Below, in pieces: positions 25,393 through 34,959 of a stretch of DNA of 51,915 bases. The translations under genes and the position numbers were made by a program. This DNA comes from Candidatus Fermentibacterota bacterium (lineage in GTDB: Bacteria > JAFGKV01): contig JAUXFG010000004.1 in NCBI GenBank assembly GCA_030620115.1, positions 1 through 51,915 on the forward strand. Direction: 5' to 3'. How positions within the stretch are numbered: position 1 is the stretch's first letter; the number at the start of each line of letters is the position of its first letter. Below the pieces are notes generated by a model that saw nothing but the letters and a program-made list of their open reading frames with translations, searched no databases and was not told the origin of the DNA.

Positions 25393-25890
25393 CTATGTTC
25401 CTCGTCTCACCTCGGTAATACCAATCTCATCGATCTCCACAGGAACCGTCGAGAATGTGAACACTCTGATGTAGGGCTGCTCCCGGAAACTCGCCGTGTT
25501 GATGATCTTATGGAAGGCCATGTATTGGGGACCGATCTCCAGAGGTGGAATCAAGAGTTCCTGATCCGGGCTGTCATAAGTCTCATCCACAAAAAGATCG
25601 AGGCTTAGTTGGGCAGTCGGTGTGCGCACGGCTCGCACCTTCAGGGACAACTTATAGCTGGTATTGGCCTTCAGTGTGGTGAGTTTCTGCCTTATTTGGC
25701 TCGGCTCCACGCCATCAGGGCTCTGCAGAAGTGCACTTCCCTCTGCAATCGAAGCGTTCATGGCCTCCCACGCGAGCCGGTTATCAATTCCCGGATCGAG
25801 AACAGCATTCACGATATCCTCTTCTGTAGAGCAGCCCAGCAGGGATACCAAGATCGCTGAGATAGCCAATACAGTAAGCAGCCTAATCAT
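25393..25890 (-). CDS. Lipoprotein with beta-sandwich (carbohydrate-binding-like) C-terminus
   Basis: Start reset to MIRLLTVLAISAILVSLLGCSTEED (lipobox SLLGC). Confidence 0.65.
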   Translation of the reverse strand: MIRLLTVLAISAILVSLLGCSTEEDIVNAVLDPGIDNRLAWEAMNASIAEGSALLQSPDGVEPSQIRQKLTTLKANTSYKLSLKVRAVRTPTAQLSLDLFVDETYDSPDQELLIPPLEIGPQYMAFHKIINTASFREQPYIRVFTFSTVPVEIDEIGITEVRRGT

Positions 25891-25992
25891 TCTCTGCGCC
25901 TCCTTCCTGGTTGCTTCGGCAAACCGTAGGCGTTCAAAGGTTCGGATTCTCGGTGAACCCTGAACCATAAACCTCTGAACCTTGGAACTCCC

Positions 25993-26040
25993 GAACCTCT
26001 GAACCCATGAACCTTGGAACCTCTGAACCCATGAACCTCC
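25993..26040 (+). repeat. 24-bp tandem duplication built from 8-bp GAACCNNN units
   Basis: GAACCTCT GAACCCAT GAACCTTG / GAACCTCT GAACCCAT GAACCTCC. Confidence 0.75.
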
Positions 26041-26072
26041 GAATCAAGACATCCCTTCCACTCGCCATCGAC

Positions 26073-27215
26073 TTACTCGAGGCATCTTTGATAAATGCCA
26101 CGCGTCTGCCGAGCCGTCTCACGCCACGAGTAGCGATCAGCCCGTAACTGGCCCTTCCTCCGCAGCTCCGCACGAAGGCTGGAATCACTCAGCACTGATT
26201 TCATCGCCTGCCTCAGCATGCCGGTATTCTCTGGATCCACGAGAAGCGCGGCCTCACCCGCCACTTCCGGAAGCGAGGAGCAATTCGATGTAATGACAGG
26301 CGCACCGCATGCCATGGCCTCCAGTACTGGTAGCCCGAACCCCTCATACAACGACGGATATACGAAAGCACGACAGGCATTGTAGAGGACCACGAGATCA
26401 TCGGTGCAGATGTACCCGAGAAACTTCACCGCATCAGCGATCCCGAGTTCATCGACTCTCTCGTATATCTGCTCATTCTTCCATCCGCTCCCTCCTGCGA
26501 TGACCAGCCATTCTGGATGTTCTGATTCAGCTTTCATCTCGGCATATGCCTCGATGAGCGTGGTGAGATTCTTCCGGGGTTCTACAGTGCCCACAAAAAG
26601 GATAAAGTTCTCATGTATGCCGAGGTGAAGCAGCCTCTCACCAATTTCTCTCGCATCATCGAGCCGTCGGTATTCAGGCCCCGCCGCTTCTCGCACCACA
26701 AAAAGCCTCTCCTTCGGCACATGAAGGTATCTCCTGACATCGAATGCAGTGGCTTCCGAAACACAAATGATGGCGTCTGCATATCGGGAGGCCCGAAGGC
26801 TCTGAATCATGCAGAAGCTCCGGTTCTCCTCGGTATGAAAATGGGGATGTGTCAGAAAGCTCATATCATGGATCGTGACCACCAGCTTCTTGCCAGGAAC
26901 ATAGGGCGCCGTATAGGCAGGTGAATGGAGAAGATTGATGGGGCCCAGCACCTTATCCACAGGATATCTCCCTTCGGTCCATCGATCCTGAAGCTCCTCG
27001 AAGGAGCGATTCGCATGGTGCAATCTGAAATTGGGTTTGGAAGGCGCCCTAGCCTTCTTGTAGTCCTGTGGGTGGCAGAACCAGAAAAACGGGTAAAGCG
27101 TGTACTGATTCTCCGAATCTACCTCAGACAAAGCCCGCACCAGCTGGCGGGCATACCACCCCACACCTGTGGGCTGACCCAAGGTTCGCGATATATCTAT
27201 CCCAATGTGAGGCAT
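26073..27215 (-). CDS. GT4 family glycosyltransferase
   Basis: MPHIGIDISRTLGQPTGVGWYARQL, VGTVEPRKNLTTLIEAY, LVVLYNACRAFVYPSLYEGFGLPVLEAMACGAPVITSN. ORF-track start trimmed to ATG 27215. Confidence 0.88.
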   Translation of the reverse strand: MPHIGIDISRTLGQPTGVGWYARQLVRALSEVDSENQYTLYPFFWFCHPQDYKKARAPSKPNFRLHHANRSFEELQDRWTEGRYPVDKVLGPINLLHSPAYTAPYVPGKKLVVTIHDMSFLTHPHFHTEENRSFCMIQSLRASRYADAIICVSEATAFDVRRYLHVPKERLFVVREAAGPEYRRLDDAREIGERLLHLGIHENFILFVGTVEPRKNLTTLIEAYAEMKAESEHPEWLVIAGGSGWKNEQIYERVDELGIADAVKFLGYICTDDLVVLYNACRAFVYPSLYEGFGLPVLEAMACGAPVITSNCSSLPEVAGEAALLVDPENTGMLRQAMKSVLSDSSLRAELRRKGQLRADRYSWRETARQTRGIYQRCLE

Positions 27216-27217
27216 CG

Positions 27218-28459
27218 TCAACAACTTCCATTTCTCAAAGAGAGGAGTGTACGTTCGAGCAGCGTCAGTCTCTGCGCCCAAAGGTATGTCGAAAGAACCT
27301 TCTTCCTCCCTGCTTCTCCCATGGCTCTCCTCAGCTCTTTTTCCTTGAGCAGCCCGGCTATCGTTTCGCTCAGCATGTGTACATCGGCAAACGGAACCAG
27401 CAATCCGTCGACGCCGTCGCGAATTAAGGCGGGGAGAGACCCCGCGTAGCATCCTACCACAGGCTTTCCGTACACCCATGTCTCCAGAAAGGCGATGCCG
27501 AAACTCTCGGCCCGGGAGAGCATTGCCAAGATATCTCCCGCAGCCAGCAGGTCCTTCTTCAGCTCTTCGTCGATATGTCCCAGACAGTACACATGCTCGA
27601 GGATCTCCTTGGGTTGATGTGACAAATATGCATCAAAATCGGGGAGCACCTTGCCGACCATGACAAGATGCGCCTTGATTCCCTTACCCCAAACCAATTT
27701 CATCGCCTCCACCAGGTGGTGAGATCCCTTGTCATGGGTCTGTGTCGATATCTGGAAGACTATGGGGTACTCAAGCCCGTACTGTCGTCGAAACCGGGCG
27801 GCACTGCCGCCCTGAACCAAAGGCAGATCAAGCCCTGCTCCGATGACGGCAATCCGTTCCTTGTGTATGCCCCACCGTCGTAAGGCACGAGCTTCGACCT
27901 CCGTATTGGCCAGCAACAAATCTGCTCGTCGAATCAGGTTTCGTTGTCGAGGTCTCCCGAACGATGCCAGGACCGTTTCGTCTCCAGGTTCGCCGATATG
28001 CAACAGAGGAAGGATCACACATGGGCTTCCCGCGGTCCTGGCGATCACCTGCCCGGCATGGATGAAGCTCGTGAAGGGAAGATAACCCGCGATTACCATA
28101 TCGACCTTTGACCGCCGAAACCGAGCGGCCAGCTGAAGTCTTGGAGACACTACGTGTGGGGCATCGAACACATCCCCGGATCCCGGAATCGGCAGACGTT
28201 GCGCCCTGGAGAATGTTTGCTCCTTGTTTTTGGGATGCCACAGCGGGAAGCGAGATACCGAAACCCCACCGTGCAACTCTCTCTTGCCGGGAACACGCCT
28301 GGCTGATGGAAAGTAGAGGTATCGATTTTCTGCAGCATCGGTGGTCCATACTTCCACCACATGCCCCCGGGCAGTCAATCCCTCTGCATAGCCCCTCAGC
28401 AGCCTCGTGGCGCCGGAGACGTCAGGCCAATACAGAGGAGTCACCATGAGGATTCTCAT
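27218..28459 (-). CDS. GT4 family glycosyltransferase
   Basis: MRILMVTPLYWPDVSGATRLLRGYAEGLTARGHVVEVWT; AMLSRAESFGIAFLETWVYGKPVVGCYAGSLPALIRDGVDGLLVPFAD. Start trimmed to ATG 28459. Confidence 0.88.
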   Translation of the reverse strand: MRILMVTPLYWPDVSGATRLLRGYAEGLTARGHVVEVWTTDAAENRYLYFPSARRVPGKRELHGGVSVSRFPLWHPKNKEQTFSRAQRLPIPGSGDVFDAPHVVSPRLQLAARFRRSKVDMVIAGYLPFTSFIHAGQVIARTAGSPCVILPLLHIGEPGDETVLASFGRPRQRNLIRRADLLLANTEVEARALRRWGIHKERIAVIGAGLDLPLVQGGSAARFRRQYGLEYPIVFQISTQTHDKGSHHLVEAMKLVWGKGIKAHLVMVGKVLPDFDAYLSHQPKEILEHVYCLGHIDEELKKDLLAAGDILAMLSRAESFGIAFLETWVYGKPVVGCYAGSLPALIRDGVDGLLVPFADVHMLSETIAGLLKEKELRRAMGEAGRKKVLSTYLWAQRLTLLERTLLSLRNGSC

Positions 28460-30675
28460 GGCAGAAGAGCTCTGAGCAAGGGACTGTGTGGCGCAAGAAG
28501 ACTGATTTCGTTGATGCCGATGGGGACCTTGGTTCTCAAAGAGACACAGACATTCGCGGGGACATCGTTTGCTTCGACCCGGAGCGTATGCCATCCCGCC
28601 TGGGGGATGGATACCTGATAAGGCCGGCCACCGGTGAGAGCTACCTGCATCTCCGTATGAGGGACCTCCGGCGACAAGAAGGCATGGATCTGCAGAAAAC
28701 CCCGGCTGCAGGCCTTATTGGACAAGATGATACTTCCGCGTCCATGGAGTGTGCGAAATCGGGGCAGCTGCGAAACCTCGGCTGACCACTTCCCTTTGAG
28801 TCCTTCATCCATGCATGCGGGGAGGAATCGCCCTTGGGGGACCAGGCCTGCATACAGATCTGAGAACTCCTCCAGGAGCAGAGGAAAGATCGGGCGTGGA
28901 AATCCGGAGGCAAGCTCCCGAATCCACCCCGTGTCACGACCGGTGGATCTGAAAATCCGCCACGCGAGGATATTCGGGATGTGGAGCAAGGCGGATGCCG
29001 CAGCTTTGATTTGAAGGAGAATTCTCCGGTACTCCCGTGCACTCATCCATGATCGGATCTCCGATACCTCTTGAGCCATCATTTCCAGGGCATGCCTACT
29101 CAAATAGGAGAAGGGAGCGTTTTTCAGAATGAATCGATAACGAGATCGTTCAAGAAGAAATGTCTTCCAGCTGGAAACAGGGCCCGAAGTGGCGGAATGC
29201 TTGTGAAATACCTTGCTCTTGGGTGCGTACACGATTCGCCACGCCTGCAGTCGGAGGCGATGACAGAGATCATTATCCTCATAGTAGGCGAAATACACGG
29301 GATCGAAAAGCCCTACCTGCCGCAATGCGGAAGATCGAAGAAGAACCGACCCGCCGGTCACGGACCGGCAATCAGTCCGGGCATTCCATCTCCGCCCATC
29401 GTGTTCATAAACCCCTCTGTCCCAGCCATAGAATGATTGGTTCATTCTGCCGCCTGCACTGTTTATCGTTCTCGGTTTATCATAGAAGAGCATCTTCGAT
29501 CCTACGGCGCCTGCATCCGGCTCTCGCTCGGCAACAGCCACCAGCTCCTTGAGCCATCTCCGCGCCACACGTGTATCATTGTTGAGGAGCACCACGTAGT
29601 CAGCGCCCTCCTCCAAGGCGCGTTGCATGCCTCCATTGTTGCCACGTGCAAAACCGAGGTTTTTTCTATTTGTCAGAATCCGGCATTCCGGGAAGACCGA
29701 CCGGACAAAATCAACACTTCCATCCGAGCTTCCGTTGTCGACCACCACAGGGAGCATGGCGGGGTACTCCTGCTCCCTGAGAGACTCGAGACAGTCCGGA
29801 AGAAGTACGCCTCCGTTCCAGTTCAGAACCACCACCTGTACATGGGGCTTGGGCGCCCTCATGTCCTCCAAGGCGGCTTCCAGGCGCCGCCACAGCTTGG
29901 TCCATGAAAGCTTCCGTTGGACAAAGCGTCGGCCGGCCATCCGTAGCTGTTCGGCGATATGCTCATGAGCCTGCAAGTACCTGACCGCCCTGGCTGCTTC
30001 GTCACGATCCCGGCAGGGCAATCCCAAGGAACCGAAATCACAGATATGCCTGAGCGGCATATTATGGGAGGGAATGATAGGGATCGCGCCGGAGCCAAGC
30101 GCGTGGAGAAAATGGGGGATCCCGCCCACGCCTTCAGGCGTCCAAATCACGGCAATGGAGGCGCCGGGAATTCCCGCCGTGTCTGTCGCGCCATCCACAA
30201 ACCGGCAGGATTCTTCAAGTGCGGGCCATCTCTCCTCTGATCCGTCTGGTCCGTCCCACGAGACGACGACCATGTCCACCGAGTGCGTCATGTCCACGAT
30301 CTTGACACCGCAACCAAGGAACGAGACAGGCGTGCCTTCCCAGCCGGCGCCGGCGCCAAGAGGGAGCAGGATGCGCGCGCTTTCTTGCCATGGGTGTGAA
30401 GCGAGATTCCCGTGGCCAAGCCGGGGTATCCAACAGCAGGATCCAAGATGTGCCGGAGCAGGAACCTCCCGGGAGGGAGCAATGCCAAGGTAGAGCGATG
30501 AGGATTGATTTCCCGATGGTAGGAATCCATCGTTGCCCGGCTCCGCGATTATCACACTCCGGAACGTATCCTCGAGACGCGGTAGTATCTCCTTGGTGAA
30601 CTGCGCCCAGTAGCCCTGATCTGCCCCCTGCTCAGGAAGAGTTACAACTAGGTCACTTGAGCCCAATGACCGCAT
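28456..30675 (-). CDS. Glycosyltransferase: N-terminal degenerate GT4-like region fused to a GT2 domain
   Basis: 739 aa; GT2 region VQVVVLNWNGGVLLPDCLESLREQEYP...VVVDNGSSDGSVDFV...NLGFARGNNGGMQRALEEGADYVVLLNNDTRV; N-terminal IAVIWTPEGVGGIPHFLHALGSGAIPIIPSHNMPLRHICDFG resembles a GT4 C-lobe. Confidence 0.82.
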   Translation of the reverse strand: MRSLGSSDLVVTLPEQGADQGYWAQFTKEILPRLEDTFRSVIIAEPGNDGFLPSGNQSSSLYLGIAPSREVPAPAHLGSCCWIPRLGHGNLASHPWQESARILLPLGAGAGWEGTPVSFLGCGVKIVDMTHSVDMVVVSWDGPDGSEERWPALEESCRFVDGATDTAGIPGASIAVIWTPEGVGGIPHFLHALGSGAIPIIPSHNMPLRHICDFGSLGLPCRDRDEAARAVRYLQAHEHIAEQLRMAGRRFVQRKLSWTKLWRRLEAALEDMRAPKPHVQVVVLNWNGGVLLPDCLESLREQEYPAMLPVVVDNGSSDGSVDFVRSVFPECRILTNRKNLGFARGNNGGMQRALEEGADYVVLLNNDTRVARRWLKELVAVAEREPDAGAVGSKMLFYDKPRTINSAGGRMNQSFYGWDRGVYEHDGRRWNARTDCRSVTGGSVLLRSSALRQVGLFDPVYFAYYEDNDLCHRLRLQAWRIVYAPKSKVFHKHSATSGPVSSWKTFLLERSRYRFILKNAPFSYLSRHALEMMAQEVSEIRSWMSAREYRRILLQIKAAASALLHIPNILAWRIFRSTGRDTGWIRELASGFPRPIFPLLLEEFSDLYAGLVPQGRFLPACMDEGLKGKWSAEVSQLPRFRTLHGRGSIILSNKACSRGFLQIHAFLSPEVPHTEMQVALTGGRPYQVSIPQAGWHTLRVEANDVPANVCVSLRTKVPIGINEISLLAPHSPLLRALLP

Positions 30676-31801
30676 ACTCTTGATAGCCGAACACCACGTG
30701 ATTCAATCTGTCGAAATTGACCCGTATCTTCTCTTCCAATGTGTCCCCTGCTTGTTCCGGCAGTGGCAGCAGGCTGTAGTCTTCGCCGAATGGCGCGTAG
30801 TAGGACACCTCGAGCTTTCTGAATCCTGCGTCCTCGGCCAAGAAACGAATGGTTTCAGGAGGCAACGGGCGAACGTGCGTGGGATCGAGATAGAAGTTAT
30901 TCGCCAGCGCAAACAGCGAACGGGGATTGATGGTAACCAGAACAAGACAGGTTCCCCGCTTGAGAACACGATATGATTCACGGAGAAGGCTGACAAGCGT
31001 GTGCATAGGCAGATGCTCTATGACCTGTGAGCAGAAAATGCCGTCAACCGACTTCTCCGAGAGGCTATACAGATGCTCTATGATATCCGCCTGGTTAACC
31101 TCCAGCCCAAGTCGTTGACAATGCAGCACCATATCCTCATTGGAATCCACACCGTATGCACCAACCCCCTCGGAGCCGCATAAGTCGAGAAACTCCCCAC
31201 GCCCGCACCCGAGATCCACTACCCGCCTGCATCGTTGAAAGTGCGGAAGAAAAGGACGAAGGGATTCCCTGACCTGGTCCGCGGGCCCCCTGTGTTGGTC
31301 TTCGAACCAGAAGTAGGAAAAATCCGTTGGCGAGAGGACCGACAGGTGGCGAATCCCCCTCATGCGGGTCCCCATGGTCCGCACAGACTCCTCCAGTGTA
31401 GCCAGATGGGTCTCCAGATCTGATATCTTTCCACTGGCCGGAACTCCTGCATCGATCTTGCGCCGGAGCTTTTCCAAAGCACTATGGCTCGCAGGAGGCC
31501 CATCTTTTGCCAGCGAATTCTGTTTATTCTCCAATCGCGCCCCAAGCCGCTCGATCTTCGTGATCCTTTCTTGCACATCGGAAAAACAATCACGCAATGT
31601 TCCCAGCTCCTTGGCAAACTCATAACGAAGCTGATCGATGCTCTCTTCACACGCCTGAGCTCGAGCCTCTTCAGCCCTCCTCTTGCGCTTCAGAGTCTCG
31701 ATCCTGCCGATAATGCTCCCATCCTGCTCAGGATGAGCGCCGGAGACATCCCCCTTGTTAATCGGCTTTCCTTTCTTTGCCATGCGTCCCTCCATTGACA
31801 T
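30653..31801 (-). CDS. Class I SAM methyltransferase, O-antigen chain-terminating (WbdD-type) family, N-terminal coiled coil
   Basis: VVDLGCGRGEFLDLCGSEGVGAYGVDSNEDMV, DGIFCSQVIEHLPMHTLVSLL, YLDPTHVRPLPPETIRFLAEDAGF, LNHVVFGYQEYAVIG; heptad-like region upstream. Confidence 0.8.
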   Translation of the reverse strand: MSMEGRMAKKGKPINKGDVSGAHPEQDGSIIGRIETLKRKRRAEEARAQACEESIDQLRYEFAKELGTLRDCFSDVQERITKIERLGARLENKQNSLAKDGPPASHSALEKLRRKIDAGVPASGKISDLETHLATLEESVRTMGTRMRGIRHLSVLSPTDFSYFWFEDQHRGPADQVRESLRPFLPHFQRCRRVVDLGCGRGEFLDLCGSEGVGAYGVDSNEDMVLHCQRLGLEVNQADIIEHLYSLSEKSVDGIFCSQVIEHLPMHTLVSLLRESYRVLKRGTCLVLVTINPRSLFALANNFYLDPTHVRPLPPETIRFLAEDAGFRKLEVSYYAPFGEDYSLLPLPEQAGDTLEEKIRVNFDRLNHVVFGYQEYAVIGLK

Positions 31802-31822
31802 CGCCGGCAGCCCGGAGCTCCT

Positions 31823-32617
31823 CTACGATGAGGATGCGAGGATTTCCTCCAGGAAGTCTACCACTGCCTCCAATTCTCTGGCCAGCTTTTTTTCAATGCC
31901 TTCTTGCCCTTCGATGGTCTTCTTCTCTATCTCTGCCAGCCGTGTTTGGAGGTTTTGTACCGCTCCGCCGAACTCGCTCCTCACTCCATCGTGGAATTCC
32001 TGCACTTTGGTGCTTGTCTCTTTGACCCCTTTCACAAATTCTTGCTGAACTCCCTCCAGCGCCTTCTGTGTCTCTCTGTCTGATTCCATCTGACGCTTTG
32101 TCTGATCTTCAAGGCCATTGGTCAATACGGCATGCATGGCTTGATCGCGCTCAGCCATCTCCTCCCCCAGAACTTCCAGCCTGTTCCGTACGTCCGCCAT
32201 CTCATTGGCTATCAGCTCTTGAACAGCTTTCTGCTCGTTGCGGAGAGCAAGGAACTGATCATTCAGGGAATCGAGCCTCGCAAGGACACTGGTGACAATA
32301 CGATTCAAGGCTTCATTGTAGTGGGCCTGTTTATCAAGAAAATGACCAGCATAAGGCTTTACCGCTGCTTCAATGATCTTCTTGAGCCCAATGACAAGAG
32401 GGGCAATTTTCTTGTCAGTGCCAATTCGGTATTCTCGCACATCGAAATTGTTGCGCAACACTTGGAGATCGGTCATCTCGGAGAAGAGTGGCGCAGCAAC
32501 GTCAGATCGTGCCGCTCCCGCGGGGTCAGAGGGCGATTGGTGTGCCTGGATCTCCGCCCGAATAGCCTGCAACAGCTCCTTGACGTCAACCTCGTCACTG
32601 GGATATCTACTGCTCAC
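31823..32617 (-). CDS. Coiled-coil protein resembling the N-terminal part of O-antigen chain-terminator proteins
   Basis: VDVKELLQAIRAEIQAH start, IAPLVIGLKKIIEAAVKPYAGHFLDKQAHYNEALNRIV, then long heptad-rich helices. Confidence 0.65.
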   Translation of the reverse strand: MSSRYPSDEVDVKELLQAIRAEIQAHQSPSDPAGAARSDVAAPLFSEMTDLQVLRNNFDVREYRIGTDKKIAPLVIGLKKIIEAAVKPYAGHFLDKQAHYNEALNRIVTSVLARLDSLNDQFLALRNEQKAVQELIANEMADVRNRLEVLGEEMAERDQAMHAVLTNGLEDQTKRQMESDRETQKALEGVQQEFVKGVKETSTKVQEFHDGVRSEFGGAVQNLQTRLAEIEKKTIEGQEGIEKKLARELEAVVDFLEEILASSS

Positions 32618-34124
32618 TCGTTACCTCACCGGCAATAACCCGCCAGTTGCATTCCATATCGATCGCTCCGTCATATTCCCGTCGTGGTTCCACTTGGATC
32701 TTATAGTAATTCTCCATCCTGTGGTATTGTACTGTGTTGTCCGCGGAGTGTGCCGCCAGGGTGACGAAGAAAAGCCCGCCAAGCAAGGCAAGCCTGGGTA
32801 TCTTGATCTCTAGCGTCCCCATGGTTCCAGTGTCCAAACTCCCCACCCTATCAATGACCGTATTGGTGCCAAACACAACGCTCCCCCTCTGATCGCGGAA
32901 AGAGATGCCGAATATGGGATCTTCAACCGCTTCATTGACTCGGTACTTGACTCGTACCGTCAGGGAATCGCCACTCCTGAATCTTTTCCCTGGTGTGCCA
33001 TTCCCATCAAGAAAGTCCACGTCCAGAAACTCAATCTGATTCGTCCCAAAAGATCGCGAAAGCAAAGGAGACGCGTCGGAAAGGAACGTATGAACTCTGC
33101 TCTCCAAGAGCTCCAGCTTACGGCCCAAGTCGCCCAGTGCTTGGTCTCGCACAGCCCCCTGACCTTGGGCTGCACTCATGGTCTTCTCCATCTCGACGAT
33201 TCGCTCGCGGGCATTCTCGATAGACATGGGTTCACTGACGCGTCGCTCCAGCCATGCCATGACTTCCTTGATCCCCGCCATCTTCTCGTCCACACCCGCC
33301 AGAAGGCCGTCGACATCCGGGAATGACTCTTTCAATTTCTCCTGGCATGGAGCGAGTTCCGGCACGAGTATCTGCGTCCCTGTTTCGGTGCCAAGTCGGC
33401 GACGGTACTCAGCAATCGTGTGCGCCGGCTGCCCATCTGCGGTCAACTTCCCCTTGGTAAGGAGGATGGCTCTATCGCAAAGGGCCTCCACCGAACCCAA
33501 GGCATGTGACACGAAGACGATGGTCTTGCCTGCCTTGCGGAAATGCCGGATCCTCTCAAGGCATTTCTGCTGAAAGGCCTCGTCGCCAACTGCCAAAATC
33601 TCGTCGATGAGCAGAATATCGGGATCCACATGTATCGCGATGGAGAAGCCGAGCCGCATGTACATGCCGGAGCTGTAGTTCTTGACCGGCGTATCTATGA
33701 ATTTCTCAAGCTCGGCAAAGGCGACGATCTCATCGAACCGATCATTGATCTCACTTCTCGAGAATCCGAGGATTGACCCATTGAGATACACATTCTCACG
33801 ACCCGTGAAATCGGGCTGAAAACCGGCGCCCAGTTCAATCAAAGCGGAGAGAGAGCCGTTCACCATCACCGCTCCGGTGTTTGGTCGGAGAATTTTCGCC
33901 AGAAGCTTGAGACAGGTTGACTTCCCCGAGCCATTCTCCCCGATGATCCCCAACATCTGCCCTTTGGGGATCTCGAGATCCACACCTCGTAGTGCCCAGA
34001 AATCCTCCCAGCGACGTCTATCGCGGAACATGGTAAGCACATTCTCCTTCAGAGAATGGTGTTTCTCATGATAGATCCTGAATCGCTTGGATACGTTCTC
34101 GAACCTGACTGCGTTATCTTCCAT
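32607..34124 (-). CDS. wzt: ABC transporter ATP-binding protein, Wzt type, with coiled-coil linker and C-terminal carbohydrate-binding domain
   Basis: Walker A GENGSGKST, signature KNYSSGMYMRLGFSIA, Walker B ILLIDEILAVGD; C-terminal beta domain IEFLDVDFLDGNGTPGKRFRSGDSLTVRVKYRV. Start trimmed to MEDNAVRFENVSKRF. Confidence 0.88.
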   Translation of the reverse strand: MEDNAVRFENVSKRFRIYHEKHHSLKENVLTMFRDRRRWEDFWALRGVDLEIPKGQMLGIIGENGSGKSTCLKLLAKILRPNTGAVMVNGSLSALIELGAGFQPDFTGRENVYLNGSILGFSRSEINDRFDEIVAFAELEKFIDTPVKNYSSGMYMRLGFSIAIHVDPDILLIDEILAVGDEAFQQKCLERIRHFRKAGKTIVFVSHALGSVEALCDRAILLTKGKLTADGQPAHTIAEYRRRLGTETGTQILVPELAPCQEKLKESFPDVDGLLAGVDEKMAGIKEVMAWLERRVSEPMSIENARERIVEMEKTMSAAQGQGAVRDQALGDLGRKLELLESRVHTFLSDASPLLSRSFGTNQIEFLDVDFLDGNGTPGKRFRSGDSLTVRVKYRVNEAVEDPIFGISFRDQRGSVVFGTNTVIDRVGSLDTGTMGTLEIKIPRLALLGGLFFVTLAAHSADNTVQYHRMENYYKIQVEPRREYDGAIDMECNWRVIAGEVTSEQ

Positions 34125-34125
34125 C

Positions 34126-34926
34126 TCAGATTTCTTCGGCGAAACGCGGTTCCACCTGGGTAAAGATGACATATCCACCCCCCAACCAGATCAGCGCGAT
34201 ACCAAAGGCCTTTGCGAGTGCGGCCACTCCTGGGAATGGCGAACCATAAAGAATTGCATGGTAGAGCTCAGTTATTCCCACCACGGGATTCGCGTTGTAG
34301 AGAACCAACAGAGGTCCCTGCAGGCTTCCTGCAACGAGGTCGTACGAGTAGATGATGGGAGTCATAAAAAACCAGGCCAACAGAAGCACCTCAAGAAGAT
34401 GCTGTATATCCCGGAAGAATACATTCCAGGCCGACACGATGAGAACGACGCCCACGGTGAGCATCAAATGGATCACCAGGACAAAAGGCAAGAGGAGGTA
34501 GAGGCCGATATGAACCGGCCTTCCGAATATGATAAGGGCGGGAAAAAGGATGGTAAAGCTCAGCAGGAAATGAACCATATTGAACAGCACGGTGGAAATC
34601 GGAAGAATCTCCCTCGGGAAGTATATCTTGTTGATGAGGCTCCCGTTGCTGGTGATAGAGGTCACGCCGCCAAGCAAGCTCCCCGAGAAAAACACCCAGG
34701 GAAGCAGCCCTGAGAGAAGATACACGGGGAAATCCTCGATGGACGTTTTCATGAGATAGCCAAAGGCAAACCAGTACACAAGCACCATGACGACAGGAAC
34801 CAGAAGACTCCAGAGGAACCCAAATACAGTCCCCTTATACTTCGCCTTGAATTCCTTGCCAACAAGATTGAACAGGAGCTCTTTATATCTGAATAGCTCC
34901 TTCAGCCGATTCGTCGAGAATTCCAT
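34126..34926 (-). CDS. wzm: ABC-2 type polysaccharide export permease, Wzm type
   Basis: 266 aa; LFNLVGKEFKAKYKGTVFGFLWSLLVPVVMVLVYWFAFGYLM, SLINKIYFPREILPISTVLFNMVHFLLS. Confidence 0.9.
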   Translation of the reverse strand: MEFSTNRLKELFRYKELLFNLVGKEFKAKYKGTVFGFLWSLLVPVVMVLVYWFAFGYLMKTSIEDFPVYLLSGLLPWVFFSGSLLGGVTSITSNGSLINKIYFPREILPISTVLFNMVHFLLSFTILFPALIIFGRPVHIGLYLLLPFVLVIHLMLTVGVVLIVSAWNVFFRDIQHLLEVLLLAWFFMTPIIYSYDLVAGSLQGPLLVLYNANPVVGITELYHAILYGSPFPGVAALAKAFGIALIWLGGGYVIFTQVEPRFAEEI

Positions 34927-34959
34927 GACTAGTGAAGTCTCTCCTTCTAGTGCCGCAAT

